This document shows, in pieces, positions 37,727 to 47,602 of a stretch of 64,000 bases of DNA. The stretch comes from Schistosoma mansoni. Taxonomy: Eukaryota; Platyhelminthes; Trematoda; Strigeidida; Schistosomatidae. The notes beneath the pieces were generated by a model. The model had not been told where the DNA came from and did no database searches. It was given only the letters and a program-made list of their open reading frames with translations. How positions within the stretch are numbered: position 1 is the stretch's first letter; each line of letters begins with the position of its first letter. Where the stretch lies: positions 496,001-560,000 of the forward strand of contig NW_017386045.1 of assembly GCF_000237925.1 (NCBI RefSeq). The letters are read 5' to 3'. The position numbers and the translations under genes are program-made.

Positions 37727-38400
37727 AATAAAAATTGTGTCGGGTGTATCCTGGGACCACCGAGTAAGTAATGCAGTTGTTAGGAAATGGGTACTAGGTA
37801 AGGATAACAAATCGATTGATGGAGTAGTGAAACTTCATCAGTTGAGATGGCTGGGACATGTGTTACGTATGCCCAATAACCGATTGCCCCGACGTGCAAT
37901 GTTTTATGGTGTAAGAGTAGGTTGGAAGAAAGCTATGAGCGGCCAGACCAAAACGTGACACAAATCCATGAAGTCACTGACAATTGGACTGAGTCATGTT
38001 GGTAGGTGTAGACTATCTGGCTGGGATTCGCGAGATGATAGCAACCGATGGTTAGAGACCTTGAATGACATGGCTCAAAATCGTTTGCAATGGCGAAGGT
38101 ACATCCACTCTTTGTGTTCTACCAAATTCTAATCTTCTGAATTCCTAATGTCTCTATCTTTTTTCTCTTTCCAAATTTATTTCACTGGATTATACTCCAA
38201 TAACATCTTCGACCCCTAATCTTTCGGATTACTGCTTATACTCTTACTACTTCTACCAATATGGGATTTGAATCGACAACTGGATCTCTGTGTTAATGTG
38301 TTTTGGCAACTCGAGCTGATGTACGTACGTACGAAGTTGTACGTTGGGATTGACTGTTGGGTATATGAGTATAATAAAGTGATAACTGAACGATAATTCA
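37727..38400 (+). mobile_element. SR2-like RTE LINE, 3' end
   Basis: Encodes the RTE C-terminal region: SWDHRVSNAVVRK, LRWLGHVLRMPNNRLPRRAM, then after one stop [34 protein letters not shown] and RRYIHSLCS. The 3' untranslated part (GGCAACTCGAGCTGATGTACG and onwards) is shared with the minus copy at 45265. It is 5'-truncated and the stop after GGQTKT-like residues shows it is dead. Confidence 0.85.
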
Positions 38401-38849
38401 GTAATTGAAGAATTTGACTTTCAATGTCTACGTTGCAACTTCAAATCCTACTTGGTTATGTTACTAACTTTCATAAAATAATTAGAATTAAAGCCATTTA
38501 CATAAATTTTCACCTGGAGAATGAGTCTAATTAATTTTTAATATTACAAAATAGGATAGTATAGAGGATAATAACCCAGAAATACCTTCAATTGATAGTC
38601 TTATTTTGTGTATTAGGTGAAAACCAAATTTATAATTATCTATCTGCACAGGGAGTTTGTGGCATTTGTTGAATGTGATTGATACCACGAACCGACCTAA
38701 ATTAGACAAAGTTTAAGAAATATGAGACACTGGAAAGCTGTTTCGTTCTAGTATAAGACTCCTCAACACTGCTCATCCATGACCCTTCCAGGGATCGAGC
38801 CCAAATACTGTGAAACTATTCGCTCTAATTTAGACGAGAGTTCTTATAT

Positions 38850-39290
38850 AAACGAATGTCAAGACAGTTCTACTGTATGAGGCGAAGACGTGGAGAACTA
38901 TGAAAGCCATCATCCAGAAGATACAGGTGTTTATTAACAGTTGTCTACGCAAGATACTTCGGATCCGTTGGCCAGACACTATCAGCAACAAGCTATTGTG
39001 GGAGACAACAAACCAGATTCCAGGAGAGGAAGAAGCGCTGGAAGTGGATAGAACATACATTGAGGAAATCACCCAACTGCGTCACAAGGCGAGCCCCCAC
39101 ATGGAATCCTGAAGGCCAAAGGAGAAGAGGAAGACAAAAGAACATATTACGCCTTGAAATGGAGACAGACATGAGAAGAATGAAGAAAAACTGGATAGAA
39201 CTAAAAAGGAAGGCCCAAGATAGAGTGGGTTGGAGAATGCTGGTTGGCGGCCTATGCTTCATTGGGAGTAACAGGCGAAAGTAAGTAAAT
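38850..39290 (+). mobile_element. RTE LINE (family of 18199-21060), 3' end
   Basis: The + strand encodes the RTE C-terminus in the order [26 protein letters not shown], then a shifted frame with [18 protein letters not shown] sequence, [13 protein letters not shown], and finally the last residues before a GTAAGTAAATAAAG tail at 39279-39292. It is 5'-truncated and frame-shifted. Confidence 0.85.
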
Positions 39291-39292
39291 AA

Positions 39293-40546
39293 AGTAATTA
39301 TTGAATTCATGACAAATTATGGTATCAATCGAATGGATGTGCTTTGAAATCGGCTACAGTGGCATAGATGCAATCACTCTCTCTTTATCTTACTCTAAAC
39401 CTTCAGTTTCAGTATTGCTTTGTACATCCTTTCTTTTCAGTCCATCTTTTTAAATCATATTCTCAATATTCAATCTAGTTCATTATTGTTGCTACTACAT
39501 TATTTCGATCTGTCTTACTATTCATTTTGTTAGTTTTGTGTCGGCATTTTAGTTTAACCTTGGAACTTGAACTGACTCGAATTTGTATCAGGCTCTTGGT
39601 TTATTATAACTAATTGACTGAAAATCAACCTTGTTCGTTGAATATTGCATACAAGAGGACAATTTTCACTGAGAATTTCATTTCAATCTCTAACATGTAC
39701 GTTGTTAGCATTTCACATCCAGCAAGTTGAGATGAGCTAAAGTGGTGTGCTTACAGGAGACAGATGTAGATAGTTTCAGATGATTAAAATGTAGTTACCA
39801 GTGGAAACTGCACTCATTTACAGCACGGACACATTAAATGAACGGAAAAATGCTCGGAAATGCTATATTGCAGTTTTATTGAGCACCAAAAAAGGATGAT
39901 CTTTCCCATATCTTGTAAAATCATGCATAATTTACTGACTGTTCAGCATAGTTTTGAAATCCCGTGGTTCGATCACTGGTAGGGTCATAGGTTCGCACTA
40001 ATGAAGAGTTTGATTCTAAGATGAAACGGCTGTCCATTAAAACCTAGTCATTTTACTAAGATCAATCCATAATTCGACATTCTTCATAAGCACCTTATCA
40101 TCATAGCAATCATGTGCTCCCCACTAACTAATTTCAAGTGATACTTCACAGATTTCTAGTGGGACTCCCGAACTATGTAGAGTATATGGCAGATACTCAC
40201 CAATGATATTGAAAGATAGTTGTTCTACCCGAAGTTTGTACTGATGATGTCGTTCAGAAGGACGATGAAAGCTCCACGACCAAACCATCCAGCTCAGAGA
40301 ACAAACCTACATCAAAATAGTTGTTCTATGTCGCAAATTGATCAAAATTAGAAATACAAACTATTGAATACCGACTTATTGTTTCTTTCCAATTATTGAA
40401 TTTTGCGAATATACTCCACTTATGACATAATGGGTTATTTGTCCAAGTTCAATATGTATCTGTAATTTGTATTCCCTCAATGAAAAACATCAATTATTAT
40501 AGTTACTGGAAGAATATTGAGATTTTTTCTTTTTTCATCATTTCAG
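39293..40546. other. Intergenic region upstream of the SMN gene
   Basis: 1.25 kb AT-rich; no gene and no recurring repeat seen. The last bases, TTTTTTCATCATTTCAG ending at 40547, look like a splice acceptor just 5' of the SMN start. It could serve a 5' untranslated exon or spliced-leader trans-splicing. Confidence 0.4.
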
Positions 40547-40569
40547 GTCGTTTTTTATGAATAGTTCTC

Positions 40570-42367
40570 ATGAATTCACCTAAAGTTAGTAATAAACAGA
40601 TTTGGCCATTAGTAGTGGATAATAATTCAGATGATGAAGCATTTTGGGATGATAAAGATTTAATTGCTGAATATAATAGAATTGAGTCTCTTGTTCAGGT
40701 AGATAATTTTTTTGTTTTTATATTGACGATATGTTTTTTTAGAGTTGTTTATTTCCATCACTTATTTTTTGTTGTCATGGTAATACTTCATTACCATTAG
40801 GAGTGGAAGATACTCGTAAGTTGACCACAGATGCCTTAGAAATATTGCTCACATCTGCTAGGATCACCGAGTAAGTAATAGTGAGGTTAAACATAACGTA
40901 TTATAAGATAGCTAAAGCTAGGCAAACCATGATATAACATAGGTCTATCAAGTAATTGATTATTGAACTGATTCTTATAGGTTGATCCAGATCACTTGTT
41001 CGGAGTCACACTAGATTGATTGATTTCTGCGATTTCTTCATTCATACCTTTTTTCTATTACTTCTTTCCAAACTTTATTCTCAATGTTTAGTCCTTTTTA
41101 TTATCATTATTATCGATACTCCATTATTCCTACTCTTCTGCTATTCATGTTGTCAATTTCTTGTCGAGCTAATGTGTTATATCCTAGCGAAGACATAAGT
41201 ACGGGTAACTCCCAGGACCTATTATTGGACGATTATTCTAAATATATTCTTATTGTATAACTATCCAGTAACTAGAATATGTATATTTATATTCATCTTA
41301 TTGTAAGCGTCATTTTGACCCATTGATTATTATTATACGATTTACTGTTCTTAAACTATACTCAGTTTATTGATTATTGTCTCCCACGTTCACAGCCACA
41401 TTTGGCTTGGTTTTGTACAAATATTATTTTCTATTTGATGGTGTGATGCGGTCTATCTGTCTGGTATTTTAACCGAATATGCTTGAAATAAACGATTCGC
41501 ATAGATTCGCATAACGGCAGCTGCTATTGGTGTTCTGGACTCAAGTGGACGGGCTAGGTGGATTAAAGACCAATAAGGACGCGAGATTACTCATACTGAT
41601 TGGACGTCCTTGATTATCACCGTGTTAAGGTTGGAGAAGTCGTATTTCTATTAGTGAATAAGTCACGCGAGTTACGTCCTTGTTTTATTTGTAAGGTCAT
41701 AACAAATTAGCGACGACCTTGATCAAGTCACAACATAATGTAGTACGGATGTAGTTGATTAAAGCTAATGGATTCAATTTCTTTAAAATGCCAATTCACC
41801 CTTAAATTGTTTTGGTATTTTTCACATTTATTTTATTTTTAGGATAAATTAACAAGAGAATTGGGTAAAAATGCAAAGCACAAGTCCTCTAAAATCAGTG
41901 GTAATTTCCATGAACATATAAATCAAGATTCATCTAGTACGTTCAATAACTCAAAGGTGTGTTACTTTTCGTTTATTTATATTTCACCACCTTAATTATA
42001 TATATATCCCCACGTCTGTTCCTAGGGTTTAACTCAAGAAGTCAGACCTATTTTCCTTCAGGAAGGAAAAGTGATACAGTAGATCGGTCAGACATCCAAT
42101 AATTGGTAAGTCTACGCCATTAGCCAAGATTCGGCTTCATGTTCTTAGAGGACTGAATGCAGGAAGAAAGCTTTATTGACTAAACCGATACGAGGAATAC
42201 CTGTACACAGATTTATACATGTATATGTCGCCCAGAAGTTCGTGTCACATTTAACCAATGACGTGTGTCTCGTACCTGACTGATAGACAGTTGGGTTTAC
42301 GTACGGGATGCTTATATATCAGTTTCAGAATCGATCAGTTTCAGAATCGAACATCGCTTCACAACAG

Positions 42368-42403
<36 letters not shown>

Positions 42404-44181
42404 CGATTCTATAGATTAACAAGCTTTCATATTGTAAACAAATTTTGTTATTGATAAATTTGATTAAAACGAAATGAGAGAACTAACAGAATGACATAGA
42501 AGATCATCGTTGTCTATTTTCGTCATCCAGGTACACCATACTAAAGATACTCAAAGAGAAAATGTCGGCTTAGTGAATACTCAATCACTCATTGACAATA
42601 GCAATCCAGTTTGTGATTTCCAATGGATTCCGCCGTGTTTAAATCCTCCACCTCAATTATTCTCTGATTTGGTTTCATCAAGGTATTTTGTGCAAATTTC
42701 TGTTTTGTTCATCTGATTACTGTATTTTATATTCAAATTAACTTTTTCAAGTCTTTCTATGACTATTTAGAGAAACACCCATTTCACTCAACTAAGTATA
42801 GGGCTCACCCAAACTAGATCTATTCTGTTTCATTTGTAAATAACGACTTGTTTATAATGTCAAGTTGTATATTATTAAGATATTGATTGAAATTTGTAAA
42901 CGTGATTTGACGTTTAAATTCTTCAAAAATTTAACTACTGCTTTCAAATTAGATTTGTAACCAACAACATAATTATCAGAAGGGAGTTTCGTGGAGATTT
43001 TAGTAATTCTATATGGTTGAGATCATGAGTCAATTGAAGCTAGACCACCAAGGAAAACCTGGAAGCACTGGATGGCCGTTTCGTCCTATTGTGGGACTCC
43101 CACCTCGCAAGATTTGAACCCAGGACCTACTAGTCTCGCGCCAGAGCACAGTGGTCTATCGGTTAAGTGCTCTGGCATGACGTTTGTTTATTTAGATTGC
43201 CTATTGATCACAACTTGGTGATTAACTTATTAACCTGCACCATATCAAGCTTAATGAGAAAGTTAACTAATATAGTTGAAATTCAGTTTTCCTAGCTGCA
43301 ATTTTGTGTACTGTGTTGTGTGACAATCTTTTTCAACTTAAATATTCTCGTGAAGAATATTGCTTTCAAATCACTGGTTTATTCATTAGTTCTAAATAAA
43401 TACAGAATGTCACCTGCATATGTTGACTATTCGGATACTCAGCAACGAGTTCACGGTTTCTATACCGTACTACAGGCTAATATATTGTACATGGATAAGC
43501 AGTGATCGAAACAAACAAGTAGGAATATTAATTTACAACAGTTTTAAGATACTATGAAACAATTTTGTAGTTTCACTCCCTGAGCTCTTGTAAAATCATT
43601 ATCTCAACTATGAACGAAGCGGAAATTGAGTGACCATAAGGAATATTTGTTCTGAAGACCATAATTAAAAAGATAAAGAATTGACGAGTCTGTATTATTG
43701 TCATTGACCACTAGGAATAATATTTACAACTTTGATCACAATTTACATTCGTTTGACGAATCGGTACTGAGAAACCTTCACCTCTAGTTTGATAGGAAAT
43801 AACTTCATAGGAGAATGTATTTGTCACACTGTTATGTTTTGCTGAAACAAAATGTTTTTTCACATTCACTTGGTAAAGTTATTTTAAAAAAACTACCGTA
43901 TAGTGTATACTTGGCGTATAGAATTATCATATGTTTAATATCTTTTGAAACGTTTGTTGTACAAGTTTCTGATCCTCTGTTTTCACTCATGTAGGGACAG
44001 TCATCTTCCTAGTGACGTTCGGCCTTCTCTTTCTCCTCAACCAGTCTTTAATAACACAAAAGGTGACCTATCAACTCTTGAACCTATACTACGCTCCTGG
44101 TATGAAGCAGGTTACAAACTTGGTCGTTCACATGCTATGAAGTTGAAGTCAACGTCATCTGTACCTACTAAAAACTCTTAG
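40570..44181 (+). CDS. SMN1: Survival motor neuron (SMN) homologue without a Tudor domain, four exons
   Basis: Exons 40570-40698, 41843-41956, 42531-42682 and 43995-44181 join in consistent phases to 193 residues ending in TAG. Residues 20-43 (SDDEAFWDDKDLIAEYNRIE) match the Gemin2-binding helix of SMN (human DDSDIWDDTALIKAYDKAV). Residues 158-181 (LEPILRSWYEAGYKLGRSH) match the C-terminal YG box that makes SMN oligomerise (human MLISWYMSGYHTGYYMG). The third YG-box glycine is alanine here. A short Pro-rich stretch (WIPPCLNPPP) lies at about 111-120. No Tudor domain is encoded. Human SMN has 294 residues, and fission-yeast Smn1, also Tudor-less, is similarly short. SMN scaffolds Sm-ring assembly on snRNAs. 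Start: a preceding ATG at 40558 opens only a nine-codon frame. Confidence 0.88.
40699..41842 (+). other. SMN intron 1
   Basis: 1.1 kb, mostly occupied by the solo LTR at 41175-41735. I searched the remaining sequence by eye for a Tudor-type exon (WKxGD, YPA.I, YGN) and found none. Confidence 0.6.
41175..41735 (+). mobile_element. Solo LTR, TGTTAT...CAACA family, in SMN intron 1
   Basis: A 561-bp segment starting TGTTATATCCTAGCGAAGAC and ending GATCAAGTCACAACA, flanked by 5-bp direct repeats TAATG (41170-41174 and 41736-41740). The same sequence in reverse orientation occurs at 59485-60058. An AATAAA near 41490 sets the likely transcription direction. No internal region remains. Confidence 0.85.
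41957..42530 (+). other. SMN intron 2
   Basis: 574 bp, GTGTGT donor and CATCCAG acceptor. It contains a (TA)n tract at 42368-42402. No exon signal. Confidence 0.6.
42368..42402. repeat. (TA)n microsatellite
   Basis: About 17 TA units inside SMN intron 2. Confidence 0.95.
42976..43185 (-). mobile_element. Sm-alpha-type SINE-like element, rearranged copy
   Basis: Begins at its 3' end (TCAGAAGGGAGTTTCGTGGAG) and reads on the minus strand through CATGAGTCAATTGAAGCTAG, the hammerhead 3' half (GGACGAAACGG on the reverse strand) and the tRNA-like box B (GGGTTCAAATCTTG). The hammerhead CTGAGGA side is missing, so the ribozyme is broken. At 43140-43180 the sequence turns round: GCCAGAGCAC and GTGCTCTGGC form an inverted repeat around a box A-like AGTGGTCTATCGGTTAAG in the opposite direction. 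Confidence 0.8.
43186..43994 (+). other. Rest of SMN intron 3
   Basis: 800 bp AT-rich, ending in the CACTCATGTAG acceptor. Open frame 43320-43505 has no recognisable motif. Confidence 0.5.
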
Positions 44182-44238
44182 GTTTTTTTACATGACATGT
44201 ACATCTTCACATATTTTCACACAATACTTCAGATTATC

Positions 44239-44244
44239 AATAAA
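44239..44244 (+). terminator. Polyadenylation signal of the SMN gene
   Basis: AATAAA 58 bp after the SMN stop codon, in an AT-rich 3' untranslated region; the first such hexamer downstream. Confidence 0.65.
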
Positions 44245-45264
44245 ATCACTATTTATATTTGTATCAAGTGATAATTGTTTGCAGTAGTTGAATAAATTAC
44301 TTCAAGGTGTATCTGAGTCATAAATTAATTAATTTCTGTCCTTGTTCAATATAACGTTTGAAATGATAAAAACTGGTTATGGCCAATTGAGAGCAACATA
44401 CTCCCCTCTATTTGTCCAACCATTATTAGGTCGGCATTGTAAGTAGCGACTTGTGGTGCTTTTCCTACAAATACTCACCTGCGACCCTCCGACATTGGCT
44501 GGAAACATGACATCTATTGGTATGGTCCTTGTATCTTTGGAACTGTGCCATGTTTATTTATATTTTAAGATTCTTTCCAGACAGAACTAATAAGAGCGAG
44601 GTCTATAACTGATGGCACATGTAGTTAACTCCTACTTAATGTGATAAATATTGATACACACCTGCGTTTTATGTTCTGGCTTTTATACATAAGGTTCGCT
44701 CTAGTCATCCCAGTTATACCGTCACTCGGGTGGCATTGTCACTTTCTCACATGTGCTCTTGAGTATCCTTTATCTATGTATGCATTCCATCACGTTTGTG
44801 TCCGTCCAATTTCCATACTGTTCAAGTGGTTTACAGGAACTGAGTCACTGTATTGCTTGCTGAATCAATATATAACTGGACTTCGAAGTTTTTTGTGCTC
44901 GTTGCATTTCTGACTGTGTATGACATTGAATACAAACACAGTTGATCGGTGTGTCCAAAATGCGATTAGTACTAGACTTACCAACGACAATACTCTCAGC
45001 AATGTGTACACTTCGCACTACACAACTATTAACACTTAATTGGAATCAAAAGCATGAGTTAAAATGGCGGTAGGTATGTACACGTTTTTCAAGGCTTCTC
45101 TCGAAATAGTTTCGAGGTCCTGTTCCTTTCAGGATTTATATTAACGAATGTGTGATTTGTTGGGGCTTGTCTTATGGACTGCAGATAAAGCAGTTTTATC
45201 CCTTGCGTTTTAGTACTCTTACAATACATCTCTTCGTCACTGCGGAGCCCCGCGTCCACTCTAT
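44245..45264. other. SMN-CCP1 intergenic region, first part
   Basis: 1 kb with no assigned feature. A 90-codon frame at 44641-44913 begins at a non-ATG codon and shows no domain. Confidence 0.4.
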
Positions 45265-45690
45265 TAGTAGTCAGTCAGTCAGTTACAACGTAGAACTTCG
45301 TACGTACGTACATCAGTTCGAGTTGCCAAAACACATTAACACAGAGATCCAGTTGTCGATTCAAATCCCATATTGGTAGAAGTAGTAAGAGTATAGGCAG
45401 TAATCCGAAAGATTAGGGGTCGAAGATGTTATTGGAGTATAATCCAGTGAAATAAATTTGGAAAGAGAAAAAAGATAGAGACATGAAGAATTCAGAAGAT
45501 TAGAATTTGACAGAACACAAAGATTGAATGCACCTTCGCCATTGCAAACGATTTTGAGCCATGTCATTCAAGGTCTCTAACCATCGGTTGCTATCATCTC
45601 GCGAATCCCAGCCAGATAGTCTACACCTACCAACATGACTCAGTCCAATTGTCAGTGACTTCATGGATTTGTGCCATGTTTTGGTCTATT
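45265..45690 (-). mobile_element. SR2-like RTE LINE, 3' end
   Basis: Mirror-image partner of the copy at 37727-38400. Reading the reverse strand gives SLT..LSHVGRCRLSGW, then [17 protein letters not shown], then the same 3' untranslated sequence ending in CAACTCGAACTGATGTACG and a GTAC/GTCA-type repeat near 45265-45310. It is 5'-truncated. Confidence 0.85.
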
Positions 45691-46090
45691 AGTAGTAGCG
45701 ATGTATGATGATGGAGTGCAATATCTTACTGCTTATACTTTCCATTGGCTATCCTCGTTAACTCCAGTAGTTGAATGACAGGATATTTCGGAAATGCCGA
45801 TTTCATACATGGATATAAGGTGCAGAGAGATAGAAAGTACAAAAATTCTCCTTGGATAAAGCACGTGTTTCAGTCACTCTGCACAGGGTGCACCCTTACC
45901 TGAAGTACTGATCAAAAATGAGTTATTATGTGAGGGAAAGGATATGACTATTTACGACCGTTTTGTGCTTGTTGAGTTATAGCTTTATTCTTGTCTGGGT
46001 CCATGAAAAATGTTTAAGATACTCTCCCATGTATGTGAAGTTTTACCGACTTCAGCAGAGAACTGAGTAACTTCGTTTCCTGAGTGGTCT

Positions 46091-46440
46091 TGTGGGAATT
46101 TCGGGTCACAGTTGACTATGATCACCACTTCAGACCAATTACATGACAATTACCAGGTTAAGTCCTTCAGAAGGATAAATATTAGAAGCAAGTTGTAAAT
46201 TGTAGATAGGATATATTTATTGGTGATCTCGTGGTATCGAAATAATATTGAGATCGTGCAAAGCTTACAGGTGAGACTACCGTGCATATGTGAGTGCATT
46301 CAAGGTCACAAACAACGGGAAAAATGTGTTTTTTGGCACAATTAAACAAAAAGGTACGGTAATCATTAATATCGTTAGTCATACCAATAAATGTTTCCAT
46401 TACACCAACCGCGTTCTCTTCATAAAGGTAGATCACCACA
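46091..46440 (-). mobile_element. Solo LTR related to the Gypsy element
   Basis: 350 bp from TGTGGGAATTTCGGG to GATCACCACA. It shares long blocks with the LTRs at 8432 and 24421, including GACTATGATCACCACT, TATTTATTGGTGATCTCGTG and GTATCGAAATAATA. Flanked by the 4-bp duplication GTCT (46087-46090 and 46441-46444). Diverged from the young LTRs, so an older insertion. Confidence 0.85.
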
Positions 46441-46861
46441 GTCTCATGGAATTATGAAGGGCGCCTTAGCATTCAGAAAATACTGTTGTTCACACCTCTG
46501 TCTAGCGGATGAGTGGAGGTTAGAAAAACTCAAAGTTACACATAAACAGATTAAGGCATTCACATGGTCTAAATAGTCTTTGGCAGTTTCATTCCATTCA
46601 TTCTGGATACCTTCAATCACTCCTTCAGTTATGTTTGCCATTTTCGCACTTTGCATTGATAAGACACTTAAGGGTAATGATAACTTCACCTCATTATTAA
46701 AGTGGTGAAACTGTTCATATGGTCCAAGTGGTTGTGGACGGAATAGAAGAAGCTTTCGCTTAACGGGCTTCCGTGTCTAGTAGCAGTGGATCACCAATAC
46801 CTCCAGGCAAGAACCTAGGTACATTAACGATAATAGTGGAAACAAAGAAATCGGTAAATCA

Positions 46862-47260
46862 CTATAATATGTTATCCTTAGTGCTTAAGAATAGGTCAAG
46901 TTTCCTCCTAAAGGACTCCTGGGAAGTCTCTTGAACTGGCTCAGTCGGCAGCGAATTCCAGCATTTGACAACTCTCAAGGAGTAGAAGTTGTGTCTACAG
47001 TCCGTTCTGCTATGTTGGGTCTCTAGTTTCTGGGTGTTACCCCTTAGGTTAGTATTGTGACTAAGCTTAAGTAGATGTTTAAGGGGATGACCAGAAGTGT
47101 TAAGGGCACTGTAAGCCATGAGAATGTCACCTCTCAGACGCATATACTGTAACGGGAAAGGTTAAGTGATGGAGGCGCTCTTCATATGGTTTGAATTTGA
47201 GTCTCCGAGATTCAAAGGAATAAGCATTTCGGTATTTCTGCAAGCAGATACAGCTTTGAA
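46862..47260 (-). mobile_element. CR1-type LINE, C-terminal RT fragment
   Basis: A 93-codon frame on the minus strand (MRLRGDILMAYSAL, RTDCRHNFYSLRVVKCWNSLP, then F..KLDLFL). This is the conserved C-terminal domain of CR1-like reverse transcriptases: RLRGD at its start, R.NFFS.RVV..WN.LP in the middle, F...LD..L at the end. It differs from the LINE at 14640, so it is another family. Confidence 0.8.
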
Positions 47261-47602
47261 GAGTAATTTAAATAGTTAAAAGGAGATTTCAGCAGCTCCA
47301 TAAGTTCTGACAAAAATACGACAGCGATAGGTTATTGCTTTGGTCTAGGTCACAAAATATCTGATGACGAAGTTTATTGACAACTTATACAAACATTAAC
47401 TGGTATATTTCAGGTCTTTTAACAGACCCTTAACCCCTAAGAATGCTAGCTTCATCTTGCTTTAGGCTGATTATTTACACTTAAAAAGTTTTTCTCATGC
47501 TGTTCATAAGGACCTAAATAGTTTGTTTTAGTTCTCCACAGTCTTAGGTCGTAGCTGGGGCAAAGTCTCAAAATGGTATCAACCAAGTGTTTTTTTTCTT
47601 AG

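Noticed and set aside
42016-42367. Possible LTR from TGTTCCTAGGG to CTTCACAACA in SMN intron 2
   Set aside because: The TG...CA ends are suggestive, but flanks show no direct repeat and no second copy is present in the window.
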